Assembly (NCBI RefSeq): GCF_001613545.1
Contig: NZ_BDCO01000002.1
Span: 3,162,001-3,226,000, forward strand
DNA: 64,000 bases
From: Terrimicrobium sacchariphilum
Lineage (GTDB): Bacteria > Verrucomicrobiota > Verrucomicrobiia > Chthoniobacterales > Terrimicrobiaceae
Direction of reading: 5' to 3'
The notes under the pieces are model-generated. The model was given only the letters and a program-made list of their open reading frames with translations, did not search any database and was not told the origin of the DNA. A program made the position numbers and the translations under genes. Below are positions 1 through 9,049 of this stretch, in pieces (position 1 is the stretch's first letter; every line of letters begins with the position of its first letter).

Positions 1-1
1 C

Positions 2-697
2 TGGAGCGTGGAAGGCGCGGGGGAGTTCGTGCTGGAAAAGCGACGCATCCGGGTTGAGCGGGGCGAGGTGTTTTATCTGCTGCCGGGCGAGATGCATGAA
101 CTGCGCCCGCTCACGCCGCGCTGGAAATACCATTGGTTCACCCTCGACCATCCGATGAGCCCGCAATGGCTGGAGGCGTTTGGGTTTGTGAAGCGTCCCC
201 TCCCCGCGCCGCAGTTTCCAGCGGCGACCTTTGACGCGCTGCGGGCGGCGCTCAGCGAAGGCACGATGAAGGGCGACCGGCAGGCGGCGCACTACGCGCA
301 TGAAATCCTGCTCGCGGCGATGGAGGGCAGCCTCGCCCCGCTGGCTCGGACGCATTCGAGCTGGGTGGAGGCGTGCCGCAAGCAACTCGACGAACGCTTC
401 GCCGATCCGCTGCTAAACGTGAGCGCGATCGCCAATGAAATCGGTCTTCATCGATCAACCCTCTTCCGCGCCTTCCTCGCGGCCCATGGCATGACGCCCT
501 CGCACTATCTGCAAAACCTCCGCCTTCATCATGCGATGGAACTGCTGAAGCAAACCGAGCTGCCTATTAAGGAAGTCGCCGTGCGCTCCGGCCTCGCCGG
601 AGCCAACTACCTCGGCCGCCTCATCACGCGCCTGTCAGGCATGTCGCCACGGCAATTCCGCGCCGCCTACCGCCAGGGCCGCATGATGCACAGCTGA
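2..697 (+). CDS. AraC-family transcriptional regulator (5' end outside window)
   Basis: The reading frame is open from the left edge, so only the C-terminal 231 residues are visible and the true start lies upstream. The first residues (WSVEGAGEF, then VFYLLPGEMHEL) look like the end of a cupin-type sugar-sensing domain. The last 100 or so residues contain two helix-turn-helix motifs of the AraC/XylS type: NVSAIANEIGLHRSTLFRAF, then LPIKEVAVRSGLAGANYLGR followed by SGMSPRQFRAAYR. Such proteins bind promoter DNA and respond to a sugar or sugar acid. Its target is not visible because its neighbours are off the window; the next gene downstream is 358 bp away. Family is certain, ligand unknown. 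Confidence 0.9.
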   Translation, partial: WSVEGAGEFVLEKRRIRVERGEVFYLLPGEMHELRPLTPRWKYHWFTLDHPMSPQWLEAFGFVKRPLPAPQFPAATFDALRAALSEGTMKGDRQAAHYAHEILLAAMEGSLAPLARTHSSWVEACRKQLDERFADPLLNVSAIANEIGLHRSTLFRAFLAAHGMTPSHYLQNLRLHHAMELLKQTELPIKEVAVRSGLAGANYLGRLITRLSGMSPRQFRAAYRQGRMMHS

Positions 698-1055
698 GGG
701 GGGCTAAAAACGATGGACCCCATCCCAAACCTGGCGGCAGGCAACGCGCCCACGGGAGCGGCATTCCAGCCACGATGCGCCAGGCCGAGAGGAATCGGGC
801 AGCCCGCATGGCTCCTTTGCACAGAGGTTAACGAAGTCAGCGCCCAAGGACTCCGTTAACTTTTCCCGGATCACTAATAAAGAGAAGTTCACGCGGACAA
901 CGTCGCGACCGCAGCTTCCGCTCTCTCGTCCAGAGCCGCCGCACGCGATTTCCGGCCAGCATGTAACTGTTACACCAGCAGGCAATTGCTTGCGACCAGA
1001 TGACATGAGAAGCTAAAGCACCATCGACCCCAACATTGTCGCTCCCTCGCCAATC
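698..1055. other. Intergenic gap without recognisable gene
   Basis: This stretch lies between the AraC gene and the pseudopilin-like gene. Frames crossing it on the minus strand read as low-complexity, Arg/Gly-rich shadows with no domain. I see no clear hairpin followed by a T tract and no RNA-gene signature. It probably holds the promoter of the downstream pseudopilin gene, but no convincing -35/-10 pair stands out. Confidence 0.5.
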
Positions 1056-1721
1056 ATGAGCCTCCCCAGACAATCGACCTTTGGCTTCTTGAAGGCAAAT
1101 CCTGTTCGCGGCCAAATCATCGCACCGACTGCCTGCCGGGCCTTCACACTGATGGAAATTCTCGTGACGGTCGCCATTATCGGCATTCTGGCCACGCTGC
1201 TTTTTCCGACTGTCAGCCGGATCAAGGATAATGCGAACCTGACAAAATGCAGCAGCAACCTGCGGCAGTGGGGGATCGCTTATCAGTTGTACATGGCGGA
1301 CCATGATGGCCTTTTGCCGCAGCAGGAAAGAGTCCTCAGCGACCCTAACACCCATTGGCAGAACCTGATCGCTCCCTACGTGATGGGCGGCACAAAAACC
1401 TACTTAAGCATCGATCTGCGTACCAAGTTCCGCTGCCCAAACGACAAGACAACGGGCATCGTCTATGGGTGCAGCTACTACCTCAGCCCGCCAAATTATG
1501 CCCAGGCCCCGGCCAAGCTGATCAATCTGAACAAGAAGCTCTCTGATTTCATTCTGATGGCGGAAAATTACACTGGTGAATTCTGGAACACCGAGCGGCG
1601 GCTCGAAGGAGCAGAAAATCCGGATACCTCGCCCGCGGAGGCTGTGCTCAGGAATGTATCTTCCTGCTGCGCGAGGCGGACGCCGGGCGGTGCTCGACGG
1701 CGTGTTGCTGCCGGACAGTGA
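1056..1721 (+). pseudogene. Truncated pseudopilin-like (prepilin N-terminal methylation) protein
   Basis: The 221-residue product has a prepilin-type leader: CRAFTLMEILVTVAIIGILA, with cleavage expected before the Phe and a hydrophobic helix behind it. The middle (SNLRQWGIAYQLYMADHDGLLP, later FILMAENY) matches the Verrucomicrobiota/Planctomycetota pseudopilin-like family found beside sugar-degradation genes. Family members normally end in a block like the VLWCDGHVSAI seen in the copy at 5461-6123; here that block is missing. After about residue 175 the sequence turns Arg/Ala-rich and runs 74 bp into the 3' end of the convergent lacI-type gene. I infer a 3'-truncated gene. It could still make a short exported protein. 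Confidence 0.6.
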
Positions 1722-2730
1722 GGCCATCCTTCCACTCGACGCCGACAGTGGTTTCCATGGGATGGGAAGGAAGTCCGACGACATTGCGAAAGATCATGTC
1801 GCTGAGTTGCATCACGGCTGTCGCCCCGACGAGGCGGTGGTTTTGAGAGATCCCGGCGATCTTTCCCCAGTCCTGAGGACTGACATCCAGCCCCGCGTAG
1901 CCCACGTCCTGCGGAATAGAGAGCCCGATCTCGCCCAGCCACCCGGCGGAGTAGTCTGGCCAGAAAGAGCTCATGATGGCGTCGGGTTTTTCGCGCCGGA
2001 CCCACTTGAGAAACTTCTCCCGGTCGGGCACGCCATGAGCGTCGAAGGGCTCCAGACGGGGGCATTTCCAATGCCATTGGGTGCCAAAATAGCTGGAGAC
2101 CCAATAGCGGTTCACTCGTTCATTTGCCTGCGCGGCCATGGCGAGGCCGATGCGCCGATAGCCCATGCCATAAAGCTTTTCAAAACACACGCCGACGGTG
2201 CTGGACTGATTGGCGGCCACCCTGTGGGGGGTCTTTTGCCGGAACGAATAGCCTGTAGCGACGATGGGATACCGATCCCAGTCCAGATCGAGCTTCAAAA
2301 GCTCGGACGGCATGTAGGACAAGAGCAGCCCACATACTCCCCGCGCCCGCAGGATGCGCGAGGCCTTGCGCGAATCCGCCCCCATGGGGCCGAGCCAGCA
2401 TGGCTCCAGCCGGAAGCCCAGCTTTTCCGCCATCTCGCGCGCACCCTCGAAGACTTCTCCCTGCGATTGCTTCTTCCAGTAAAACTCTTCGTTCAATGCC
2501 GTCAAAAAGGCAATGGCCTCGCCGTGATACTCGATCCGACGAGTTCGCACCTGGGTCATCAAGGCAGTGACTAGCGCATTTTTCTGATATCCTAATTCCG
2601 CAGCCGCCTGGTGAATCCGGAGCTGCGTCGCCTTGCTAACACCCGGGTGATTACGCAAACCGAGGGAAACCGTCGTGCGGCTAATACCCAGATACTCAGC
2701 TAAATCACGAACAGTTACGGAGCCAGCCAT
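1648..2730 (-). CDS. LacI-family transcriptional regulator
   Basis: The 360-residue protein begins with a classical LacI helix-turn-helix: VTVRDLAEYLGISRTTVSLG, then LRNHPGVSKATQLRIHQAAAELGY. The rest is a periplasmic-binding-protein-like effector domain ending in VGVEWKDGLTV. Regulators of this kind bind a palindromic operator and release it, or bind it, with a sugar ligand. It is divergent from the exported-protein/oligogalacturonate-lyase operon starting at 2795, with only 64 bp between the starts, so control of that operon is the natural inference. The final 20 residues (RPASASRSRKIHS) extend past the usual family end and overlap the broken pseudopilin gene. ATG start at 2730. Confidence 0.93.
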   Translation of the reverse strand: MAGSVTVRDLAEYLGISRTTVSLGLRNHPGVSKATQLRIHQAAAELGYQKNALVTALMTQVRTRRIEYHGEAIAFLTALNEEFYWKKQSQGEVFEGAREMAEKLGFRLEPCWLGPMGADSRKASRILRARGVCGLLLSYMPSELLKLDLDWDRYPIVATGYSFRQKTPHRVAANQSSTVGVCFEKLYGMGYRRIGLAMAAQANERVNRYWVSSYFGTQWHWKCPRLEPFDAHGVPDREKFLKWVRREKPDAIMSSFWPDYSAGWLGEIGLSIPQDVGYAGLDVSPQDWGKIAGISQNHRLVGATAVMQLSDMIFRNVVGLPSHPMETTVGVEWKDGLTVRQQHAVEHRPASASRSRKIHS

Positions 2731-2794
2731 ACGAACGTGTCAGCATAAAACTTCCTTGTTCGGACCGGCAAGGAGAATCAGCTTTTGCCTCAAG

Positions 2795-3568
2795 ATGAAA
2801 GCACCCCTCACATTTCCCACTCCACACCGCATATCCCGGGCGATGGCTTTACTCTCCTCCCTGCTGATTGCGGGCGGAGCCTGCGCCCAGGTCATTGTCA
2901 GCAACACGACCTCCGTGCCGTTGAATGCCACGATCAATCAATCGTCGTTTAGCGACGCCTCCAACGTCCAGGCGCGGGATCAGACGGGAAGCGTGAGGGC
3001 GGTGTCCCAGACCTTCACCTGGAACAGTGCCCAGGCTCTGGACGGCCTGGGGATGCGCCTCGCCACGGCCCAGAACACACTGAATCCTTATACAACAAAC
3101 AGCACATGGGTGCTGGACATCCAGCAGCTAAGCGGAAACGGGCTGCAGGCAGCGGCGAGCATCGTCTCCACGGTCGCGCACCTGACCTTTACGCTGCCAG
3201 CCTCAGCGGTAAGTCCCGAAAGCTATCTCTACTTTGATCTGTCGACAAACCTGTCGCTGACCAATGGGGGAACCTATGGATTTATCCTGTATCCGGAAAC
3301 GTCCAGCGACACTTTTCAAAGGCTGTTTTTTAGCAGGTCGGCCAACACGTCGGTTTATTCAGGAGGCGTGGCGGCGCAGGTCAGTTCCGTGACAGGACCC
3401 GGCCCTTACTCCGGCAGTTATGGAGGGCAGGGCTATGACCTGGGATTTTACCTTGTGGCGGTGCCGGAACCGGGCGTCCAAGGGTTGCTAGCGATGGGCG
3501 CATGCGCGATCGTGATCCTCGTCCGTGCAAGGAACCGCAGAGCGATGGATGCCCCCACCCGAGCCTGA
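2795..3568 (+). CDS. PEP-CTERM-anchored exported protein
   Basis: The 257-residue product starts at the ATG at 2795, followed by a signal peptide ending near GGACAQ. It ends with a PEP-CTERM sorting signal: VAVPEP, a hydrophobic stretch (LLAMGACAIVILV) and a basic tail (RARNRR). Proteins with this tail are handled by an exosortase and end up on the outside or in the matrix; no exosortase gene is in this window. The body is a predicted beta-rich domain of unknown function with the blocks TFTWNSAQALDGLGMRL and YLYFDLSTNLSLTNGGTYGF. It is first in a tight operon (next gene 23 bp away) and is a paralog of that next gene. A carbohydrate-binding or scaffold role is inferred only. Confidence 0.85.
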   Translation: MKAPLTFPTPHRISRAMALLSSLLIAGGACAQVIVSNTTSVPLNATINQSSFSDASNVQARDQTGSVRAVSQTFTWNSAQALDGLGMRLATAQNTLNPYTTNSTWVLDIQQLSGNGLQAAASIVSTVAHLTFTLPASAVSPESYLYFDLSTNLSLTNGGTYGFILYPETSSDTFQRLFFSRSANTSVYSGGVAAQVSSVTGPGPYSGSYGGQGYDLGFYLVAVPEPGVQGLLAMGACAIVILVRARNRRAMDAPTRA

Positions 3569-3591
3569 TCCCACCATCCCCCGATCATTGT

Positions 3592-4266
3592 ATGAAATCA
3601 CATCCCCTCCCCTTTATCCTCGGCCTCATCGCCTGCACCGTGGCGGCGCTGCCCGGGGCTGATGTCACGGTAAAATCCCTGGCCGAGGCGCCTGATGGCG
3701 AAGCCGCAGTCAGCAATGTCGAGCAGGCGACGGAGTTTGAGCCTGTGCAGGCCCGGTGGCGCAACTGGGACGCCAAGGAAACCGGGAAACCCGAGGCGAC
3801 GGATCGCCGCGGGATCTCGCAGATGTTCACCTGGCCGTCGACCCAGGGGCTAAAGGAACTGGGATTGCGGACCGATGCCTTCGAGCATCCTCTGAATCGC
3901 GGCGTCATCTCGCCCCAGAAGTGGACCATCGACATCCAGCGACTGAATGAGCAAGGCGAGGTGGTCGACACGGTCGCCACGCTTCCCGTCCAGCTGAATC
4001 CCGGCGATTACCGGCGCGGCGAATATCTGGTGTTTGATTTCTCGCCTGCGATCAAGCTGCTGGAAGGAGGAAGGTACGGATTTCATCTCCGACCGGAGTC
4101 CATCGTCGACGGGCAACGCCTGTATTTCTCGCGGACGACGGCAGGCTCAACGCCCAAGCTCGGCGGCGGAGCGGTGCAAACGCCCGGCGCCAAGCTCGCG
4201 CGCTATCATCAGCAGTCCGGCGAAGGGCAGCAGTACGACCTGATCTTTTTCCTGAGCCATGAATAG
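3592..4266 (+). CDS. Exported protein, paralog of the preceding PEP-CTERM protein but without anchor
   Basis: The 224-residue product starts with MKSHPLPFILGLIACTVAAL, a signal peptide. Its body aligns by eye with the upstream gene: MFTWPSTQGLKELGLRTDAF, then WTIDIQRLNEQG, then EYLVFDFSPAIKLLEGGRYG, then RLYFSRTTAGS. It stops at FFLSHE where the paralog continues into its VPEP tail, so it should be secreted or periplasmic rather than anchored. The gene overlaps the next one by 8 bp, implying coupled translation. The fold and ligand are not recognised; proximity to an oligogalacturonate-lyase-like gene suggests binding of a pectin fragment, which is inference. Confidence 0.8.
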   Translation: MKSHPLPFILGLIACTVAALPGADVTVKSLAEAPDGEAAVSNVEQATEFEPVQARWRNWDAKETGKPEATDRRGISQMFTWPSTQGLKELGLRTDAFEHPLNRGVISPQKWTIDIQRLNEQGEVVDTVATLPVQLNPGDYRRGEYLVFDFSPAIKLLEGGRYGFHLRPESIVDGQRLYFSRTTAGSTPKLGGGAVQTPGAKLARYHQQSGEGQQYDLIFFLSHE

Positions 4267-5446
4267 CTCCTCCCCGCGACGGGCCGGCAGCCTCTCCCGC
4301 CGCCTGCTCCAGGCGTCCCTCAGCATCGCCCTCCTGGGAATAAGTCAATACAACTCCCAGGCAGGCCTGGTGAAGCGGGTCGTCGAGGGGCCGCAGAACG
4401 CCTATTTCGTCTATCCTCACTCCAATGGCTTCCTGCCGGATGGGAGAACCTATGTGGCCGCCCGGCCGGAACGCGACGGCCTGACGTTCCTGGCCTTTGA
4501 TCCCGCGACGGGAACGCAGAAGGAGCTGGGATGGTTCCCGCATGTCGACCTGTACTACAGCCTCTCCGAGGATTGGAAGCGGATGGCGTTCACCGCCGAC
4601 AACACCCTTTATCTTTGGGAGATCGAGAGCGGACAGCCGCCGAAGGTCGTCTACCAGGATACGCCGGAGGAAGCGGGCAAATGGTGGCACACGGTGAGCG
4701 ATATCTCGCCCAAGGGCGACGCCATCGTCTCAATGCGGAAACGGAGGAAAGGGGCCGATCCCGGGGATGATAGCATCAAGTGCCAGATGCTGCGGCACGA
4801 TCTGACCAGCGGAAAGACCGAGGTACTCATGGAAACCGACTGGTGGCTGAACCATGTGCACTTCTCGCCCTATGACCCGAGCTGGATCTGCTTTTCCCAT
4901 GAGGGAGATGCCGACAAGGTCGCCGATCGCATCTGGGCTTGGAACGCCCAGGACGCACCGAAGGGAAAAGTGCTCTTCACTCAGACGGGGCAGGATGGCA
5001 AGCCGCTGCAGGTGGGTCATGAGCGCGCGGCCTTTCATTCCCCCTCCATGGTCTTCATCGCCTACGGGACCAGCGAAGGGTCGCCGCGCGGCCTGTACGA
5101 GGTGGGGTTCGATGGAAAGAGCCGCCTGGTCAGCCAGGGAGATCGCGACATGCACTGCAACATCAGCCGCGACGGGCGCTGGGCGGTGGTGGACACCAGC
5201 GGCCCCCACGACGCACCGGGTAAAGGGTGGGAGAACTCCAACTCGGTCAGCGACGTGATGGCGGTCAATATGCAGACAGGCAAGAGGGAAATGCTCTACC
5301 GCACCTCGATCCTGAAGCACCCATGGCATCCTCATCCGAACATCAGCCCGGATGGGCGATGGATCGTCCTGAATGATGCGAAAACCCATCGCACGGTCGC
5401 ACTGGAGATAGACCCTGAGGCGCTCGGGGAATTTCTCAAACACTAG
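4259..5446 (+). CDS. Oligogalacturonate lyase-like beta-propeller protein (PL22-type)
   Basis: The 395-residue product has an N-terminal hydrophobic segment (RLLQASLSIALLGIS) consistent with a signal peptide, then propeller-like repeats. Diagnostic blocks resemble oligogalacturonate lyase: NHVHFSPYDPSWICFSHEG followed by ADRIWAWN, and near the C terminus KHPWHPHPNISPDGRWIVLN. In the PL22 family the conserved histidines hold Mn2+ and the enzyme splits unsaturated galacturonate dimers; the His-rich HPWHPHP block fits that. An export signal would be unusual for the cytoplasmic bacterial enzymes, so a periplasmic role is likely here. It lies inside the operon 2795-8943, overlapping the previous gene by 8 bp. 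A TolB-like non-catalytic propeller is the alternative. Confidence 0.75.
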   Translation: MNSSSPRRAGSLSRRLLQASLSIALLGISQYNSQAGLVKRVVEGPQNAYFVYPHSNGFLPDGRTYVAARPERDGLTFLAFDPATGTQKELGWFPHVDLYYSLSEDWKRMAFTADNTLYLWEIESGQPPKVVYQDTPEEAGKWWHTVSDISPKGDAIVSMRKRRKGADPGDDSIKCQMLRHDLTSGKTEVLMETDWWLNHVHFSPYDPSWICFSHEGDADKVADRIWAWNAQDAPKGKVLFTQTGQDGKPLQVGHERAAFHSPSMVFIAYGTSEGSPRGLYEVGFDGKSRLVSQGDRDMHCNISRDGRWAVVDTSGPHDAPGKGWENSNSVSDVMAVNMQTGKREMLYRTSILKHPWHPHPNISPDGRWIVLNDAKTHRTVALEIDPEALGEFLKH

Positions 5447-5460
5447 CCATCCTCCTGACC

Positions 5461-6123
5461 ATGCTCCCCCCCAACGATGCTAGAAAAGAAAGAGGGTTCA
5501 CCCTGATCGAGATGCTCGCGGCCATTGCCATCGTGCTCTTCCTCGCCAGCCTGCTCTACGCCGGGGTCGGCCCCATGTTGGAAACCTCGCGCAGGGCAAA
5601 ATGTGCGGGGCAGCTGCGTGCCATCTCGCACGCCGTGTCGCTGTACGCCGGAGAGAACAACATGAACTTCCCCCCCTCCTACGGCGGGGTCGCCGACCCG
5701 AAACATACCTGGTGGTGGTATAACTTTGACTCCCCGCTGGCTGCCTATGCGGGCAATACCCAGACCTGGATGAAGATCACCATCTGCGACAAGAACCGGT
5801 CGCCCGCCAAGGTGGCCGCCAGCGGAGTGCCGGGTTACCCGTACGCGGTGAACTACAACATCATGCCCACCTACAATGCCCAGATCAACTTTACCGTGGT
5901 CAAAGCAACGCAGGTCAGCAATCCCTCACGCATGATCCTCATGATGGACTCGGTGAAGGGCGACGAATGGGGATGGGGGTTTCGCGACGTGGCGCCGGAA
6001 TTCAAAAACTGGAACCGAGTCTCAGAAAACCACCTGGGCATGGCCAATGTGCTCTGGTGTGACGGCCATGTCTCCGCGATACGAAAGAGCGAGGTCCGCT
6101 CGGAGAACTGCCTCATCCAGTAG
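5461..6123 (+). CDS. Pseudopilin-like protein (prepilin N-terminal cleavage/methylation domain)
   Basis: The 220-residue product begins with a short basic leader and the prepilin motif ERGFTLIEMLAAIAIVLFLA, cleaved before Phe by a prepilin peptidase, followed by one transmembrane helix. The remainder matches the family with SRRAKCAGQLRAISHAVSLY and the C-terminal block NHLGMANVLWCDGHVSAI. Such proteins resemble type II secretion minor pseudopilins, and in Verrucomicrobiota they are frequent in polysaccharide loci; their actual job is unknown. It sits 14 bp after the lyase-like gene and 8 bp before the transporter gene, so it is co-transcribed with them. Unlike the copy at 1056 it is complete. 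Confidence 0.88.
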   Translation: MLPPNDARKERGFTLIEMLAAIAIVLFLASLLYAGVGPMLETSRRAKCAGQLRAISHAVSLYAGENNMNFPPSYGGVADPKHTWWWYNFDSPLAAYAGNTQTWMKITICDKNRSPAKVAASGVPGYPYAVNYNIMPTYNAQINFTVVKATQVSNPSRMILMMDSVKGDEWGWGFRDVAPEFKNWNRVSENHLGMANVLWCDGHVSAIRKSEVRSENCLIQ

Positions 6124-6131
6124 GCCGCAGG

Positions 6132-7544
6132 ATGGGGATTTCTGAAAAAACCGTCACCCGCCGATGCCCACCGGAGAACCGGCGGGAAGGCCTCCCGGCA
6201 AGACGAGAGAGCGACCAGCCCCGCTGGCGCGCGGGGACGCTGGCCTATACGTCCTCCGGTCTGTACCTGCTCTTTGCCTGGCTGCTGCTGGGGGACTTTT
6301 CATGGTCGATGCGCGAGCGGTCGGTCGCGCCGATGGCTCAGTGGTATCTCGGCCAGCTCGGCATTTCCAACCTGCTCTTTGCCCTGCTCACGGGATCCAT
6401 CCCGGCCCTCCTCGGGATCAGTATCGCTCCGATCGTGAGCGTGATGTCCGACCGGCATCGGGGGCCGCGAGGGCGGCGCATCCCGTTCCTCCTGATGACG
6501 ACGCCCTTCGCCGCCGGGGCGATGATCGGGCTGGGGCTCACGCCGCTGCTGGCGAGGGCGGTCACAGGCTGGCTGCCGGGACTGGACGCCACGACGACGG
6601 CGCTTATCGGATTCTGTCTTTCGTGGACGATCTTTGAGATCGCGACCATCGCCGGGGGCGCGGTCTTTGGCGGGTTGCTCAATGACGTGGTTCCGCCGGG
6701 CTTGATCGGGCGCTTTCACGGGCTGTTTCGCGCGGTGAGTCTTGTTGACGGGATCCTGTTTAACTATTGGCTGATGGGGCACACGCCGGGGTACTTCACA
6801 CCGATCCTCGTGGGGCTGGGGCTTTTTTATGGGGTGTCGTTCATGCTCGTCTGCCTGAAGATCCGCGAGGGCAGCTATCCCCCGGTCGACATTGCCAGCC
6901 AGATGCAGCGAAGCCCGGCAGCCGGGATCGCAGGTTATCTCAGGACGTGCTTTTCCAAGCCTTATTACGTCTCGGTGTTTCTCATGATGACCCTGGCTGC
7001 CCTGGCCTTCCTGCCGATGAACACCTTTGCAATCCGCTATGCAGGCCATCTGCATATCGGGATGGATGCCTATGGAAAGGTGGTTGCATTGACTTATCTC
7101 ATCTCGCTCCTGCTCGCGTATCCGCTCGGGTGGCTGGCCGATGTCTTTCATCCGCTGCGCGTCGGGGCGGTGACGCTCGGCCTGTACGCGGGCGCGATGC
7201 TGTGGACGGCCAGCCGGGCGGCGACCGGAGAGGCCTTCCTGCCGGCCCTGCTGCTGCATGGGGTCTGCTCGGGCAGCTATTTCACCTGCTCCGCCTCGCT
7301 CGGCAACCGCCTGTACCCCGCCTCGCATTTCGCCCGGTACGCCTCGGCGGCGGGCATCCTGATCTCGCTTTCGGCCTTGTTTTTCCCGGTCGCCATGGGA
7401 GCCCTCATCGACTGGGGAGGCGAGGCGTATCACTGGGTGTTTCCCGCCGCGGGAGGCATCGCTCTTTGCGGCCTGGTGCTCACGGTGTCAGTGTACAGGC
7501 AGTTTCTACGCCATGGTGGACTTAAAAGCTATGCGGCTCCGTGA
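6132..7544 (+). CDS. MFS transporter, probable oligosaccharide or sugar-acid carrier
   Basis: The 470-residue protein has about twelve hydrophobic segments and the signature loop SDRHRGPRGRRIPFLLMTTP between helices 2 and 3, as in major facilitator and glycoside-cation symporter-like carriers. It sits in the inner membrane. The first 35 residues are hydrophilic and Arg-rich, so a later start cannot be excluded. It is related to the carrier at 53635-55032, which has the same GDF motif in helix 1 and a similar RIP-containing loop, and both are in pectin-type operons. Transport of pectin fragments is inferred from context. The stop codon is one base before the ATG at 7546. Confidence 0.88.
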   Translation: MGISEKTVTRRCPPENRREGLPARRESDQPRWRAGTLAYTSSGLYLLFAWLLLGDFSWSMRERSVAPMAQWYLGQLGISNLLFALLTGSIPALLGISIAPIVSVMSDRHRGPRGRRIPFLLMTTPFAAGAMIGLGLTPLLARAVTGWLPGLDATTTALIGFCLSWTIFEIATIAGGAVFGGLLNDVVPPGLIGRFHGLFRAVSLVDGILFNYWLMGHTPGYFTPILVGLGLFYGVSFMLVCLKIREGSYPPVDIASQMQRSPAAGIAGYLRTCFSKPYYVSVFLMMTLAALAFLPMNTFAIRYAGHLHIGMDAYGKVVALTYLISLLLAYPLGWLADVFHPLRVGAVTLGLYAGAMLWTASRAATGEAFLPALLLHGVCSGSYFTCSASLGNRLYPASHFARYASAAGILISLSALFFPVAMGALIDWGGEAYHWVFPAAGGIALCGLVLTVSVYRQFLRHGGLKSYAAP

Positions 7545-7545
7545 A

Positions 7546-8943
7546 ATGAGAGAACACGGCCTGTCATCAGCGTATCAAGACACCGCCATGGAACGCCGCC
7601 GGGCGGGAGACGGCAATACACCCCGCCTATCGCGCCCGATCCGGATGGCGGTGGCGGGCATCGGTGGATTCGCCGACCTGCATCATCTCGCCCTATCGAG
7701 ACTGGAGGAGGAAAAGGCGGTGCGCGTGGTCGCCTCCTGCGACCCGGCCCTGGAGGCGCTCGCTGCGCAATGCGAGGCCCACCGCTTCGGCAGCCGGGGG
7801 GTCGTTGCGTACAAGGACTTCGAGACCATGCTCTCGCTACATGGGCGGGAGATAGATGCCATCTCGATCTCCAGTCCCATCCCCTTTCATCGCGAACATC
7901 ATCGGATGAGCATCGGCAATGGGATCGCCTGCTACGTGGAAAAGCCGCCCTCGCTCGATCCCGAGGAGTTGGAGGAGATGATCGGCACGGATCTGCTGGC
8001 GGAGTATCCCTCGGCAGTGGGTTTCAATCACATCTCCCAGCCGTGGCGGCTGCGGTTGAAAGAACGGGTGCTGGCCGGGGAGTTTGGCCGTCTCCTCGAG
8101 GTGGGTTTTGCGGGATTCTGGCGAAGGCCGATCGGATATTTCGCACGAAATGGCTGGGCGGGAAGACTGACCTTTGGCGACAAGATCCTGCTGGATTCCT
8201 GCTGCGGCAATGCCATGTCGCATTATCTGCACAACATGCTCTTTCACGCGGGTGCGGGCGGCCTCTGGGATTGGGCGCATCCGGTCGACGTCACCGCCGA
8301 GCTTTACCGCTCGAACGACATCGAGAGCCCGGACACTATCTTTGCCCGCGGCACGCTGGAGGGAGGGACGCTATTTCGCATCGTCGCCAGCCACGCCTGC
8401 GAGACACGGCTGAGGCAGCGTGAGATCATCCGGTGCGCCGACGCGCTGATCGAAATCCCGGAGGACGGACGTGGCACGATCTCCAGGCGCGGCGAGATCA
8501 TCGAGCGATTTGCCGCCTCCAGTCTCCCGCCGCCAACCCTGCTTCAGGAGAACCTGCTGGAGTACCTCGCCTTCCTGGCGGGAGAGCGCAGCCGGCCATC
8601 GTCGACGCTGGCTGACTGCCGCGCGTTCGTGTCCCTCAACGCCCGGTTGTATCTTTCCAGCCCCTGCATTCACCGGGTCGATGACGCCCACCTCAGCCTG
8701 CTCGCTGCGGACGATTTCGGCGGCGTTACGCTCATCATTCCCGGCATTGAGCAGACCGGCGAGAGTTTCATGATCGACGGGAAGCTCCCTTCCGAAAGAG
8801 GTTCGGCATGGGCCATGGAGGGTAGCGCGCGACATTTCTCGGGCGAAATCGCGCCCAACCTGCTACGCCAAAAGATCAACCGCCTCCAGGCATGCACGCG
8901 GGAAGCTCCGCTCCGCGCTCTCGACAAAATCAGGAAAGCCTGA
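7546..8943 (+). CDS. Gfo/Idh/MocA-family oxidoreductase
   Basis: The product of about 465 residues has an N-terminal Rossmann fold starting at IRMAVAGIGGFADLHHLAL (dinucleotide binding), followed by VVASCDPALEALA and the conserved CYVEKPPSLDPEELEEM block that carries the family EKP motif. These enzymes oxidise or reduce sugars and sugar derivatives with NAD(P) in the cytoplasm. Several ATGs are possible (7513, 7531, 7546, 7588); 7546 is chosen because it follows the transporter stop directly. The fold starts only near position 7640, so even 7588 is acceptable. It is the last gene of the operon that begins at 2795. Substrate unknown. Confidence 0.88.
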   Translation: MREHGLSSAYQDTAMERRRAGDGNTPRLSRPIRMAVAGIGGFADLHHLALSRLEEEKAVRVVASCDPALEALAAQCEAHRFGSRGVVAYKDFETMLSLHGREIDAISISSPIPFHREHHRMSIGNGIACYVEKPPSLDPEELEEMIGTDLLAEYPSAVGFNHISQPWRLRLKERVLAGEFGRLLEVGFAGFWRRPIGYFARNGWAGRLTFGDKILLDSCCGNAMSHYLHNMLFHAGAGGLWDWAHPVDVTAELYRSNDIESPDTIFARGTLEGGTLFRIVASHACETRLRQREIIRCADALIEIPEDGRGTISRRGEIIERFAASSLPPPTLLQENLLEYLAFLAGERSRPSSTLADCRAFVSLNARLYLSSPCIHRVDDAHLSLLAADDFGGVTLIIPGIEQTGESFMIDGKLPSERGSAWAMEGSARHFSGEIAPNLLRQKINRLQACTREAPLRALDKIRKA

Positions 8944-9049
8944 CTCCACAATCCCGCACGTCGATGAAGATCCTCAAGTGTGTTTGTTGCGAGGAGAGAG
9001 GGATGAACGCCGCCTAGGCTTGGAACAGACGAGTTCCCCGCGGCCGCCC

